The notes: a model not told the origin generated them from the letters alone. Positions 32,210 to 44,890 are shown, counted from the stretch's first letter. The stretch: DNA of 64,000 nt from Akebia trifoliata (GCA_017979445.1 CM030718.1:16098760-16162759); one strand, 5' to 3'. A program made the numbers and translations.

Positions 32210-33951
32210 TGTAGACACCCCATTTTTGCATCCGCCTGATTAATCAACTCGTCAACCCGATCGCAATGATTCCCAATGATGGATGTGTATTCCATTGCTT
32301 TATTTTGTTACCAGATATGTTTCAGAAATCCGGATGAGGTATCTCGAATTGACAAAACCTTAGAAACTACACTACCTTAGGAAAATACGACCCCAGAAAC
32401 ACAGAAATCATCATATTGCAAACCAAAAAGAAATTTCACGATAAAAATCACTAAAAATTGACCAAATTACCAAAATACCCTAATCTCAAAACAACCCTAG
32501 AGCCTACGTTACGCTTAAGAAAACTCTCTCAAACACATAAAATAACAAATCGGAACCAAATAAATCATTTCACCAATTTTAACAGAATTCGACAAAATTA
32601 CGAAAATGCCCCTCATAAAGTTCATGACCATTTCACACACAAAATTTCATAAATGACACAAACTAATATTTCCATTGAATTCCTTACGAAAAATTGATTC
32701 TAAAACATTCTAGAACATTAAAAACCGACTTCAAACGTGAAAAGTCCTCTCTAGGGGCAAAACGATAATTTCATAATTTTCATAATTGAAAATTCCAAAA
32801 TTAATAAATAAAGTATTAAATAATTAAAGTGAAACATTAATGAAATTAATTTAAAAATTAGAACTAAAAAATTGATCAATCGGGCTTTCAAGTAAAATTG
32901 TTGAGGGTTCGTGGGATATTTCTTTAAGGACCCCTCCATTTGGGGGTCCAAAGAATTAAAGAAATAATGGAGGAGGCTTCCCCAAAAATTTAATGTCAAT
33001 CAAGAAAGACTAAAGTCAAGGTATTAAAGTCAATCAAGTGAGACTAAAGTCAAAATTAAAGTCAATTAAGCAAGACTAAAATCAAAATATTGAAAGTCAA
33101 TCAATTATGACCAAAGTCAAAATATTAAAAATCAATCAAATAAGACCAAAAGTCAAAATCATAATAGACTTCTAATTAAATAATAACTCTATCTAATAGA
33201 GTTCTAACTAAAAAATAATTTTACCTAAAACAATTCTAATTAAAACACAATTCTACCAAAAATAATTCTAACTAAAACACAACTCTAATTAAAAGAACTC
33301 TAATTAAATACTAACTCTATCAAAATCAACCCCTAAAAAAATCTATAAATAGAGGTACTAACACCCTATTTTCGTATCAAATCATAAACCCTAAGAGAAG
33401 TAGGTCTAAAAGCCCCCCTAGCCTCCCATAAACTCTAGTTTTGGAGCCCCAACTCCTTACCTAACATCCCTCCTTCGATTTTAGCCTAAGAAACGCCTAA
33501 AAACCTTCCAAAAACATCCCAAAATCCACAATAAACTTGAAGAATTCAGATCAAAAAATAAGGAGGTACCTCACCTCGGAGATCCGAAATCAAATCCGGA
33601 GACAGAACGAAGCAAGGGGGTAAGGTACAAGGAGTTATTTTTGTCAAATCTGAGGGAACAAAGTCCTTGATATCGGAAAGGTATAAATTTTTTTATTTAT
33701 TTTTATCTAGGTTTTTAGCAATGTAATTTATTTGGAAAGTTAGTAGAGATCGACTTTGGCCCGGCGGGGTTGGTGCCTGACACCTTCCAACCCAGTAACA
33801 TGATCCCCGAATTCAGCTTTTCTGTTCTAGATTAGTTCTTATCCATTTAGAGTCATTGATCGGTTCCTAGACCGTAATAACTAGGTGGCGACTCCCAAAC
33901 CTCAAGGGTCAAAAGCGGGTCCGCGCACCCCGCGGATCGAGGGCGCTTTCA
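32210..33951 (+). repeat. A2 5' LTR (1742 bp)
   Basis: It starts TGTAGACACCCCATTTTT and ends CGAGGGCGCTTTCA. An AGTCAA-rich zone lies at 32990-33160 and a TATA box at 33344-33351. The stem GGGTTGG/CCAACCC occupies 33767-33793, and a GC-rich inverted repeat (GGTCCGCG with CGCGGATC) ends 13 bases before the LTR end. Confidence 0.95.
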
Positions 33952-33952
33952 G

Positions 33953-33970
33953 TGGCGACTCCACTGGGGA
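33953..33970 (+). other. A2 primer-binding site
   Basis: TGGCGACTCCACTGGGGA, identical to A1, starting two bases after the LTR end. Confidence 0.88.
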
Positions 33971-36900
33971 CTATTGAGGATCAAACTTGAAAAATCTCAT
34001 GTATGGGAGCATTGCCAAGATGACCTAGTTTTTTTTTTATTGTTTAGTTCAATTTATTTTATTTATTTTTTTCTGTTTATTTATTTTTGTGACTTGATTG
34101 TAGATGATTTTGGGTATTGCATTTTTTTTTCAATTAAGGATCACTTTTTGATGACCCCTAAATAATGAAAGATTCAAATTGACATATGAAAATGATGGAA
34201 TGATAAAGGTTAGGACAGTAATGTTAAAATATTTTTACAAAATATTCTATTAAGAATTAAGTCTGGGAACCTTTTAATAAAACGTAGATCTCATCGAGTA
34301 AATTAATTTAGAATCTGAGTTCACTCAATTTCCTTATCGGAAGCCTTAGATATCATCGATGCAAGTTCAATCTATAAATCTAGAATTATTGCTGAATGAA
34401 GGTTGGGACAGCAATGTTAAAATATTTTTACAGAATATTCTAGTAAGAATTAAGTCTAGGAACCTCTTAATAAAACGTAGATTTCATTGAGTAGATTAAT
34501 TTAGAATCTGAGTTCACTCAATTTCGTTATCAGAAGCCTTAGATATCATCGATGCAAGTTCAATCTGTAAATCTGGAATTGTTGCTGAATGAAGGTTGGG
34601 ACAGCAATGTTAAAACGTTTTTATAGAATATTCTAGTGAGAATTAAGTCTGGAAACCTTTAATAAAACTTAGATCTCATCGAGTAGATTAATTTAGATCT
34701 GAGTTTACTCAATTTCGTTATCAGAAGCCTTAGATATCATCGATGCAAGTTCAATCTGTAAATCTGGAATTGTTTCTGAATGAAGCTTGGGACAGCAATG
34801 TTAAAACGTTTTTACAGAACATTCTAGTGAGAACTAAGTCTGGGCACCTGTTAATAAAATGTAGATCTCATCGAGTAGATTAATTTAGAACTTGATTTCA
34901 CTCGATTTCGTTATCGGGAGCCTTAGATATCATCGATGTAAGTTCGGATTGTATTTTCCTAATTCACAGAAAATCCGAATTTATCTAATGTTAGCATAAT
35001 TAATGTTCCTGAGAGTGAGCTCTTCTCAACCATTGTCATTATATCATCAATGTAACATCTATTGGAATCTCGATTTATTTTGGATCACCTAAAAGTAACC
35101 CTTGATTGGACCATCGACAACAAATTTGTGGGCCTTTTTAATGTTGGATCAGATTAATTATTATTTGTGTTATATGCCCATATAATGTGCCATGATCTCT
35201 ACAGATATATTTGTGATGTGATGGGTTTTGTATTATTTTCTTGATCAATATTCATTTGATATCCATATGTGATGACATAATCTGGCCCATGGGCCTATGT
35301 GTTTGAAAAAGGCCCCGGGCACACCCCATCCTGTTTTGCACACACCACATGCACGTTTACTGTTTTACTCACTTACACGTCCCATATAGCCAACGTGGCA
35401 CTAGTGCGTGGCCCGGTCTCTTCGGAGATGCGACGTCATTCATGAAAACCACAACTCCAGTCACGTACCTTAGGGTATATCAAACTGGGGCATCAATACC
35501 GTCTGATCAGATGATTCTGAGAGATGTATTGATGCACCCAGGCTGGAGCGACCTGAGCCTTTTACCTATTGTGAACCACACAGTCACATGTCCCGATTGC
35601 CAACGTAGTACTAGTATGTGGTCAGTCCCCTCATGGGATGCCAAACCATTTATGAAAGCTACAACTCTTGACTCGTACCCGTAGGTGTAAAAGATAATTT
35701 AAGTATATCAATTGCACTTCTTGGTCAAAACCGGTGCCTAAGCAAGATCTTGCCCCGCTGTACCCTACTGTACGAGGGGGATAGACTACGTCTATTCTAG
35801 ACGAGAGGTATTTAAGTGGGCCCTTGCTCAGCATTGTGTGCCACCTCTCAACTGGAGATCGAACTGGTTATTTTTGGCTTCAGAGAAGTGAGTTGAGGTT
35901 TTAGATTATCACCTATACGGTATATCAAACCAAGTCACCACATATCGAAAGGTATATAGGTGTGCTTGGGCAAGGGTGGCCAGATAAAAATGCATTGCAC
36001 GTAGTAAGCTTAAAGTCTAGAAACCTTTCCTGTAGGTCACGACTCGAACTTATCGTGGGTGTTCCCGGGTTGTTTATTGAATGGAACCTTTGGATTGATG
36101 AATGTATGTGAATGATGTGAATGATGAGATCAGAGTGTATGATTGTCCCCAAGGATCAAAAATGTAATTTTTGAAAATTAAAATGGGTGCACCAACCCAA
36201 TAAAAAATCCATTTTAAACTTGACCCAGTCCATCTTGATCCAACGATCATTATGGGCCGAGCCATTTGAATCAAAATGAAATTCAAACTTTTTTCTGATT
36301 CGAATTTTAAACCTATTTTAAAAGAAGAAAAATGTTTTCCAGAAGAGAAATACTTTTCAAAAGTAAAATATTTTCCGGAAGAATAAGATTTTCCAAATGG
36401 AAATGCTTTCCCAAAAAGTTTTCTAAAAGAAAATGTTTTCTAAAAAAAAGAAAAGGAAGAAAAATATATTTTTTTTAAAATGATTTACAAAAAATCTATT
36501 TTTGCATGAAAAATTATTGAAATATGTTTGTGGAAGCTGTTATTCAATGAAAACATTATTTGTCAATATTTTTCAAGAGTGCAATAAAATTATTTTTCTG
36601 AATAATCATTACATTAATGAATTGTTTAATGGATTGGTGCACAGAATTCAATAAAATCTCAGGGTTCGTTTAAAATGTTATCAAGGGGGTAATCCTGGAA
36701 TTGATTAAATTCACCTTCAATGAGGTTTAAGGGTAATCATTATATCTAAGCTCAATCGTCCATCATCTAGCTAGGGTTGTAAATCCGACCAGTTAGAGTA
36801 AACGTCAATATCAAGTCAACAGTGAAAAATGACCTCAAAATTTCTCAACATCGCCCAGTTGTTCTTTGAAGATCACAGTGCCTCAGTCATGCCGGTTATA

Positions 36901-37483
36901 AGCAATGTCTCAGTCCTCAGTCCTAATCAAGCCCGGTGTGGGTAGTTGTCTTGAGTTTTCATGAGTCATTTGGGTTAACTCGAGTCCTTTTTTTCAGCAA
37001 GGTCATGTCTTCTACTCTTTTCCTGTTGAGTTGAGTTAGTTTATCGAGTTTATAGAGGTGTCTGTCGCCCCTTCTGAATTTGATTAGATAAAGAAAATTT
37101 TTGAATACCTCGAGCGCATTAACGAATTAACTAATAACTGACTTCAAGGAGAAATTCCTCTAATAAGGAACTCCCTCTTAAATGAGAAGATAAATGTCTT
37201 GCTCGAGGAACTAAAGGTCATTGACCTCAGAACAAAAATAATTCCCAAGAAATTCAGATTGGAACTAACTTATCCCCAGAGGAGCACAAAGAGATGATGA
37301 ATTTATTCAGAAAATTCAAAAGACTTGCTTACATGGTCCTATGAGGATATGTCGGTTAAATTTGGAATGTTGTTCAACATGAAATATATACCCATCCTGT
37401 GAGAACACCACATATACAAACCAGAATTGACTGATATAGTCAGAGGAGGGATTATAAAATGTATCAGTGCTAGAATTTTAAAA
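33971..37483 (+). other. A2 non-coding leader
   Basis: Homologous to the A1 leader: four 193-bp repeats (34204-34950), a structured module (35398-35637), one or two GAATGATGAGAT units (36095-36135) and a degenerate TTTTCC repeat (36310-36450). The frames at 35349-35684, 35631-35834, 35925-36152 and 36074-36286 match those in A1 only through nucleotide homology and have no recognisable domain. I see no gene. Confidence 0.6.
35390..35640 (+). other. A2 copy of the duplicated palindrome/hairpin module
   Basis: GCACTAGTGC (35398-35407) is followed by TCTC-TTCG-GAGA (35417-35428). About 210 bp later GTACTAGTAT (35607-35616) is followed by TCCC-CTCAT-GGGA (35626-35637). The last base of the second palindrome has changed from C to T, which still allows a G-U pair in an RNA dimer. 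Confidence 0.65.
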
Positions 37484-37985
37484 TCGATGGAATAGTTGAA
37501 GCAGCCAGTAAAAATCTCAAGACAATCATCGTGAAAATGTGTCAATCACACATCACACCGGGATTGGCCAGAGAAGTTACCATTCGCATTATGGACATAT
37601 TACACTTCAATACAGTCTTCTACTAGAGTCACCCTAGTATGATATGGAAGCAATCTTACCGGTTAAAAGGGAAAATCATGTATCTCAAAGTCTTGATAGA
37701 AGTTAATTGTTAGAAACAGATTGGGCCTGTCAATGGAGAGGAGTCACTCGCATGTTTGACAAGAAAGTCAAAGTTCATCACTTATAAGTCAAGGATCTAA
37801 GCATCAGACTACCCAAAAAAAATTTTGAGTACTCTTCCTCGATCATAGAAAGTTTGAACTCAATTGGAGAGATTCAATCATCAAGGAAACATTATCTGAA
37901 AAAACTGTTGGACTTCAAGATCATGATGGAATCAAGTAACCAGAGTCAACCAACCTTGACCAGATCAAACGGTACTACATTTAAG
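37484..37985 (+). pseudogene. A2 integrase remnant
   Basis: A short, heavily broken equivalent of the A1 integrase tail: GIVEAASKNLKTII near 37490-37530, TPGLAREVTI near 37555-37585, then a region equivalent to the C-terminal module. The part encoding the SDNG core motif is deleted, and frameshifts are frequent. It ends in the same KEAIFG-like stretch before the conserved post-integrase motif (38121-38205). It is not functional. Confidence 0.7.
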
Positions 37986-38497
37986 GAGGCCATCTTTGGC
38001 TGAATCAATTTTCCTGCTACCCAGTTCATTATCTTCTTTCTCAGCCCTTTGCAGCCTTTTCAAAAAAAATGATGCCTTTTTCTTTCTCAGCCCGATCACC
38101 TAACTTAGGGGAGGGAAAATTCGAACTACGTTTTGGTCTAATCCCAAAATTTTGGGGTACGTAGGCAACCTGAGAAGTTACTTCAGGCCAGACCACATCA
38201 AAATAAAAAAAATATAGATTCCCATATAAAGAAAAAATCTAAAAAGAAATAATTCAAAAAAAAAAATTGTCAAAGTGGGGAAGAAAATTTAAGGAAAAAG
38301 AAAATAATTTAAAAGAAAATGTCACACAAGGGGCATTTGGGTTTTTGAGCCTCAAAATCCCTTTCTTTTTATACCAAGTCCTAAGCTTACCCATGAAAGT
38401 CCTCCTAAGTACCGTGCGAGAAGTCAAGGAAGATAGCAAAGCATGATCAGACAGCAACTCCAGAAGTTCAGAAGGGAAAAAGAAGAAAAAAAATTTG

Positions 38498-38702
38498 CTA
38501 AGTTGAAAACCCAAAAAGGACGGCTTAGGCAAAAATTAAGGCAAGCTCGCAAGGTTGAAAATCTGAAAGGATGACCTTGGCAACAATCAAAGCAAGGAAA
38601 AAAGAAAAATTTGTAAACTCGCTAGATCGAAAACCTAAAAAAGTGATCTAGGCAAAAGCTAGAGCATGCTCGCTAGATTGAAAACCTGAATAGGCAATCT
38701 AG
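38498..38702 (+). ncRNA. A2 stem-loop cassette, four units
   Basis: Arms: CTAAGT (38498-38503) with GCTTAG (38523-38528, one G-U pair); CAAGGT (38550-38555) with ACCTTG (38574-38579); CTAGAT (38622-38627) with ATCTAG (38646-38651); CTAGAT (38673-38678) with ATCTAG (38697-38702). Unit 2 is fully paired here, whereas A1 has a G-U there. In both elements the loops keep TGAAAA-YCY-GAAA. Candidate structured RNA by inference. Confidence 0.6.
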
Positions 38703-39354
38703 GCAAAACTTAGAGATATCAAAAAATAAAAGAAAATCTTAGTTGAGTTGAGAAGCTGAAAAGGTAGCCCAAGCCGAAATATCAGAAGTCCGAATGATCA
38801 AATTTCAATATCCAGTTTGAACCAAATATAGACTCAGTGGATACAAGTATCTCATCTATGATTGATCTGAAGAGTTTCATGTCCCTAAGCGAACCGACGA
38901 GGAGAAATAACAAATTCTATGATGAATTTCAGAAAGAAATATTTTGTTCCAATGTCTTTGAGCCTGACTCAAAATCTTCAATATAAAAAATCAAAATTAA
39001 AAGTTAAACCTTTATTGCGCTTGCGGTAATCAAGGATTTCAAACTTTCATAACAAGGGCACTTCTTTTTTCTAAAGAGTATAGTTTCCCCCCTTACACTA
39101 GGGGCATGTATTTTCAAATTATGTTCAATTATCCCCAATGCAATGTTCCTTGTCAAACTAGGGGCATTTTTGTTCTGATGCCTAGTCAATTTCAACCCCA
39201 AAGGATAAAGTTAACTTTGAATTAAAGGTTACCCTCTTGATAGCAATTTTGAAAACTCCTCAGATTCAAAGAGAGTTAAAATATTTACCGGACCTTCGTA
39301 AAATCCAACTTTTTATTAAATGTGAGGTTAATCCCCCGTTTGTCCCCTCAAAGC

Positions 39355-39936
39355 TTAGTTCATTATTCTTGCACCCTGGGCAGGTAGAATAAAACTTCCT
39401 AAAAAGGAAAAAAATAGTTCATAACTCTTTTACTCCGAGTAGGTAGAGTAGAACTTTCCAAAAAAATTAGTTCATTACTTTTTCACTCTGAGTAGGTAGA
39501 GTAGAACTTCCAAAAAAAAAAAATTTAGTTCATTACTCTTTCACCCTGGACAGGTAGAGTAGGACTCCTAAAAAATTAGTTCATTACTCTTTCACTCCGA
39601 GTAGGTAGAGTAGAACTTCCCAAAAAAATTAGTTCATTACTCTTTCACCCTGGGCAAGTAGAATAGGACTTCTAAAAAGTTTAGTTCATTACTCTTTCAC
39701 TCCGAGTAGGTAGAGTAGAACTTTCCAAAAAAAAAATAGTTCATTACTCTTTCACTCTGGGCAGGTAGAGTAGGACTCCTAAAAAATTAGTTCATTACTC
39801 TTTCACTCCGAGTAGGTAGAGTAGAATTTCCCAAAAAAATTAGTTCATTACTCTTTCACCTTGGGCAAGTAGAGTAAAACTTCTAAAAAGCTTAGTTCAT
39901 TACTCTTTCATTCCGAGTAGGTAGAGTAGAACTTCC

Positions 39937-40006
<70 letters not shown>

Positions 40007-40152
40007 CATTACTCTTTCACTCCGGGTAAGTAGAGTAGAACTTCCCAAAAAAAATTTAGTGCATTACTTTTTCACTCTGAGTAGGTAGAATAAGACTCTC
40101 AAAAAAATATAAATTCATTACTCTTTCACCTAAAGTAGGTAGAGTAGGACAT
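39355..40152 (+). repeat. 53-bp tandem array with TACTCT/AGAGTA arms
   Basis: About 14 units of TTAGTTCATTACTCTTTCAC followed by YCYGRGYAGGTAGAGTAGRA and an A-run. Odd and even units differ (CCGAGTAGG against CTGGGCAGG), suggesting a two-unit higher-order repeat. TACTCT pairs with AGAGTA in most units, and the first unit has TATTCT (39364-39369) with AGAATA (39386-39391), a matched change. It occupies the place held by the 34-bp array in A1. A long AT run interrupts it. Confidence 0.88.
39937..40003 (+). repeat. Poly-A plus (AT)n microsatellite
   Basis: An A run is followed by about 26 AT dinucleotides inside the 53-bp array, replacing the A-run spacer of one unit. It is probably a slippage expansion. 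Confidence 0.95.
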
Positions 40153-40515
40153 TTAACTTTCTCCCAACTTTTGCTCAGATTTGTCTCAAATATCATTCAA
40201 ATTTTCTCGAGTTTTGTTTTACTCAGATTTTACTCAATTTCACACAGTGCACACACTTGCACATTTGTTCTTTTAGTCAGGGAGAATTCTCTAAAATTCA
40301 AGGATTTGACACTGTCAGTGAGAACTCACGCTCAAGGACCTGACCATTTTTTAATTCGAGGAGAGCTTTACCCTTAAGGATCCGAATACCCCGACGAATT
40401 GCTGAATCAGGCTGCAAAATGAACTGTCACTAGCTTTGGCATTTAGATATCGCATTATCTACCAAAATAGATTTGCTATCTAGTTTGCTTCAACCCTCTG
40501 CCAAAGAGGGGCATC
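40153..40515 (+). other. A2 conserved 3' tail and polypurine tract
   Basis: The tail is homologous to 8253-8592 of A1 and ends AAAGAGGGGCATC (40503-40515) just before the LTR. A short remnant with GCTCAGATTT and TTTTCTCGAGTTTTG at 40171-40235 resembles the 33/34-bp units of C and A1, as if such an array once stood here. Confidence 0.7.
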
Positions 40516-42256
40516 TGTAGATACCCCATTTTTCCATCCGCCTGATTAATCAACTCGTCAACCCGATCGCAATGATTCCCAATGATGGATGTGTATTCCA
40601 TTGCTTTATTTTGTTACCAGATATGTTTCAGAAATCCAGATGAGGTATCTCGAATTGACAAAACCTTAGAAACCACGCTACCTTAGGAAAATACGACCCC
40701 AGAAACACAGAAATCATCATATTGCAAACCAAAAAGAAGTTTCACGATAAAAATCACTAAAAATTGATCAAATTACCAAAATACCCTAACCTCAAAACAA
40801 CCCTAGAGCCTACGTTATGCTTAGGAAAACTCTCTCAAACATATAAAATAACAAATCGGAATCAAATAAATCATTTCACCAATTTTAACAGAATTCGACA
40901 AAATTACGAAAATGCCCCTCACAAAGTTCATGACCATTTCACACACAAAATTTCATAAATGACACAAACTAATATTTACATTGAATTTCTTACGAAAAAT
41001 CGATTCTAAAACATCCTAGAACATTAAAAATCGACTTAAAACGTGAAAAGTCCTCTCTAGGGGCAAAACGATAATTTAATAATTTTCATAATTAAAAATT
41101 ATGAAATTAATAAATAAAATATTAAATAATTAAAGTGAAACATTAATGAAATTAATTTAAAAATTGGAACTAAAAAATCGATCAATCGGGCTTTCAAGTA
41201 AAATTGTTGAGCGTTCGTGGGATATTTCTTTAAGGACCCCTCCATTTGGGGGTCCAAAGAATTAAAGAAATAATGGAGGAGGCTTCCCCAAAAATTTAAT
41301 GTCAATCAAGAAAAACTAAGGTCAAGGTATTAAAGTCAATCAGGTGAGCCTAAAGTCAAAATTAAAGTCAATTAAGCAAGACTAAAATCAAAATATTGAA
41401 AGTCAATCAATTATGACTAAAGTCAAAATATTAAAAATCAATCAAATAAGACCAAAAGTCAAAATCATAATAGAGTTCTAATAAAATAATAACTCTATCT
41501 AATAGAGTTCTAACTAAAATATAATTCTACCTAAAACAATTCTAATTAAAACACAATTCTACCAAAAACAATTCTAACTAAAACACAACTCTAATTAAAA
41601 GAACTCTAATTAAATACTAACTCTATCAAAATCAACCCCTAAAAAAATCTATAAATAGAGGTGCTCACACCCTATTTTCGTATCAAATCATAAACCCTAA
41701 GAGAAGTAGGTCTAAAAGCCCCCCTAGCCTCCCATAAACCCTAGTTTTGGAGCCCAAACTCCTTACCTAACATCCTTCTTTCGATTTTAGCCTAAGAAAC
41801 GCCTAAAAGCCTTCCAAAAACATCCCAAAATCCACAACAAACTTGAAGAATTCAGATCCAAAAATAAGGAGATACCTTACCTCGGAGATCCGAAATCAAA
41901 TCTGGAGACAGAACGAAACAAGGGAGTACGGTACAAGGAGCTATTTTTGTCAGATCTGAGGGAACAAAGTCCTTGCTATCGGAAAGGTATAAATTTTATT
42001 ATTTATTTTTATCTAGGTTTTTAGCAATGTAATTTATTTAGGAAGTTAGTAGAGATCGGCTTTGACCAGGCGGGGTTGGTGCCTAACACCTTCCAACCCA
42101 GTAACATGATCCCCGAATTCATCTTTTCTGTTCTAGATTAGTTCTTATCTATTTAGAGTCATTGATCGGTTCCTAGACCGTAATAACTAGGTGACGACTC
42201 CCAAACCTCAAGGGTCAAAAGCGGATCCGCGCACCCCGCGGACGAAGGCGCTTTCA
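40516..42256 (+). repeat. A2 3' LTR (1741 bp)
   Basis: It starts TGTAGATACCCCATTTTT and ends GACGAAGGCGCTTTCA, with a TATA box at 41650-41657 and the stem GGGTTGG/CCAACCC at 42073-42099. It differs from the 5' copy by scattered single bases and one missing base near the end. Confidence 0.95.
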
Positions 42257-43440
42257 CAAGGGCATTTGGTGACTCGCCTATGAAAAGCCAATATTTAACT
42301 GAATCACAAGTGTTTTTTTTTTTTTCTTTTCGTCTAAAAATTGCTCGCATAAACAAATGAACCTTACCTTATAAGAAGGGTATGTCTTGATTGTAGACCT
42401 TCTCTCTTTAGGATGGATGTAGGCACAAGCAGGTGGTAGTCGCTACTTCTACGAAATCATTATCTTTACTTATAGCACTTTCGTTTTGAGGAGTAAAATG
42501 GAGCCACGATCGAAGTCTCGAAGTAAGTACTTGTCTGTATAAGGTATTGATCACGTAACGAGAACGAGAATAATAAATTCCTCTACTGGAAGGCGATCGT
42601 GAAAGGAGAAGGCAAAAGAAGAGTTAGAGCCGACATCGAGGATAGAAAGATAAAAGGGAAAAGATGATCTATCTTTTCAAAGGAGGAGAATCGATTCAAG
42701 AAGTCGTAAAGCAAGAGCTGCTTCATCTAATAGTTCATTCGTAAGGTCTCCCAAAGTTAAACCATGTTCAATCGAAAAGAAAGATACGCAACTCCCTGTG
42801 TTGATATTCGATGAAGTAGCTCTCGACATGAAGGATATACAATAAACACCTGCTTATCTACTAGTGTAATATACGGCGTAATTGATTAGACTACTGATAT
42901 AAAGACTAGCATACTAATTGAATAGCACCTGATGGAACTACAACTAAAAATCAGTCGAAGTTAACTAGTTGAGACGGAACTAACAAAACAGAATGACACT
43001 ACACTTTACATGGCCCGCTTTCAATCATTTTATCGCTCTCTATCTAAGTTAATAGCTAATGTAGGGCTTGACATTTCTTATTTTTATCTACTAGTGTCAC
43101 TACGACTTTCCTTTACGTTACCTACTGATACAATGCACTAACTAAGCTAATAAGCTTGAGTTATGAGTTCTCGTCTCTTAGGAAGCAGTGATTCTTGTTC
43201 TATTCTAGTAGTTGTATGAGCTGTTTAGATGTTCTTTGTCTTATCTGCACTTTAGTTTATTAGCTATTAGTTATAGTTAGCCTTTTATAGCTGTTGAAGT
43301 AAATAATGTGTCCCACCTGCCCACACGTGTACATGTTAACGATCTTATCTTCGTAGATTTCTTTAGAGTAGGCAGTTGGTAAACTGGAGCCTGCATGCTT
43401 TGAACCTGCCTGGTTGGTTCCTTTGGCCCTTTTGCCATCA
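42257..43440 (-). other. Part of B interior with unusual base composition, no gene recognised
   Basis: The sequence here has visibly more GC (around 38-40% by eye against about 30% nearby) and many CpG steps, for example CGATCGAAGTCTCGAAG and AACGAGAACGAGAA. No LTR-element domain was recognised on either strand. It stands where the protease-RT part of B should be. It may be captured foreign DNA, possibly of organelle origin, or an unrecognised B segment. Strand is given as that of B only. Confidence 0.35.
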
Positions 43441-43829
43441 GTTAAGCTTCAATTGCTCTCTAACTCAGTGATAGGAAACTCTACAACTCAGTAGTCGAAG
43501 AGTTCTACATTATGGATACACTGATCCGGAGGAGATTGGCCTCGAATACATCGGCCTTTTTTTCGGATCTGATCTGGGAGGAAAAGAAGTCTAAGGTCGA
43601 CTAATTTTCCTTCTGGAGGTCTGTAACTCCATCTTTCATCGTTCTACCCTCTAAGCTTGATTCATTATATCTCTATAATTGGTAGACTCAATCATTGACC
43701 TCCTACCCCTTAGGTAGGGTTATAGTCCTCTGAAAAATCTACATGCCTTCTGTAAATTTGTTAGAATAAGCTTGGGAGCATATCGTGACAATCTAATGAA
43801 CAACATATCATAGTCGGTAATCAATAGAT

Positions 43830-44890
43830 TACCCTACACTAATCTCAAAAACTCTTAGTGCTTGATTTCTCGAGCAGCCTTGGATATAAATCTATCAACA
43901 AACAACTACTCGAAGTCTACCCACTTAAATAATCTATCTTCCAATACATTCATCTCAAAATGTTACTAATGATTGGCATCCTCATCCAACTGGAATGTAA
44001 TCACCGTCACTCACTGATCTCTTGGACACTACATAGCACTCAAAATCTTTCAGGTCTTTAAAACCCACTCATTGATCTCAATCGGATTGAAAAAGTCCCC
44101 AAATCTTGGTGGATGTAATCATTGGAAATGCTATAACCACATCCTTGGATTTTTCTGTCCTTTGGGCTGGGGAATTCTCTCATTCTTCAAAGGTATGACC
44201 TGTGGTAATGGTCCCTAAGGTGTAATAGTATTTCTCTTTTGCGAAGAAGTTCAGCGCTCCCTCATTTCTTGGATTTAGTGGTGTGCCTTGCAATCGTGGT
44301 AAGTCTTGTACCATCTCTCACTTCCGATCACTAGTCTTCTCTATTCGGGATGGCACGAATACGTTATCAACTTTATTTAAATTTGGTGGCCTTATTGTTC
44401 CTTCAATTGGTTTGTCTAGCATCTTTTTGAGGCACGCATCCTTAATCGATGGATATCGATCCAAACATTGTTCTCCTTTATATCCCAATTTACCACATTC
44501 GTAATATATCACAACTCTTCTTTTCAACTGATTTAGTAGTATATGTTGTTTCTTATAAAATTCTTCTATCCATTGAGTTGATATGTTCATTATCTCAATC
44601 CTCACATATAGTTATTTTTCCTATGAATTTTTTTAGTTTCGTAATTGTTTGTCTCTTATTGGATACTAATTACCTTCCTTCCATTTGGCTTCGAGGTAAT
44701 GATGGTTGTATTATTTATATCTCCTCTCTGAACTTGACATAATACTTAACCATCTGTCTCATGAATGACATTAGTTGTGCTATTAGGTCAGTGGTCTGAT
44801 CTAAAACTTGTTTTGTCTCTATTGCATTTCAACCTCTGCCTCGTCCACTCCTCTCGCTTGTGTTTATCCATCACAAGGCACATATTAAAA
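43830..44890 (-). pseudogene. B gag remains, with zinc knuckle out of usual order
   Basis: On the minus strand: first a segment reading DLIAQLMSFMRQM (near 44800-44760), typical of the gag start. Next is a 95-codon frame (44605-44318) with YECGKLGYKGEQC at about 44503-44465, a zinc knuckle in which the first Cys and the His have become Tyr. Then comes a gag capsid-like stretch: FGDFFNPIEINEWVL (near 44110-44065), followed by FKWVDFE and LFVDRFISKAAREIK (near 43930-43870). In normal Ty3/gypsy gag the capsid precedes the knuckle, so this copy looks rearranged. Stops are frequent. Protease, RT, RNase H and integrase are absent. Confidence 0.6.

Larger units (their letters stand above)
32210..42256 (+). 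mobile_element. Element A2: complete non-autonomous Tat/Ogre-like retrotransposon (10 kb)
   Basis: LTRs at 32210-33951 and 40516-42256 differ by only a few per cent by eye. Both flanks read CAAGG (32205-32209 and 42257-42261), a perfect target duplication in element B. The order is 5' LTR, primer-binding site, four 193-bp repeats, duplicated leader module, integrase tail, stem-loop cassette, 53-bp array, polypurine tract, 3' LTR. No gag or catalytic pol domain was found. It is the youngest layer of the nest. LTRs and leader match A1 closely, but the tandem array is of another kind. Confidence 0.95.

Noticed and set aside
42640..42660. Short match to the 23S rRNA phrase GAGCCGACATCGAGG
   Set aside because: The match stops after about 15 bases and neither flank resembles rRNA. 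Treated as chance or at most a hint of organelle origin.
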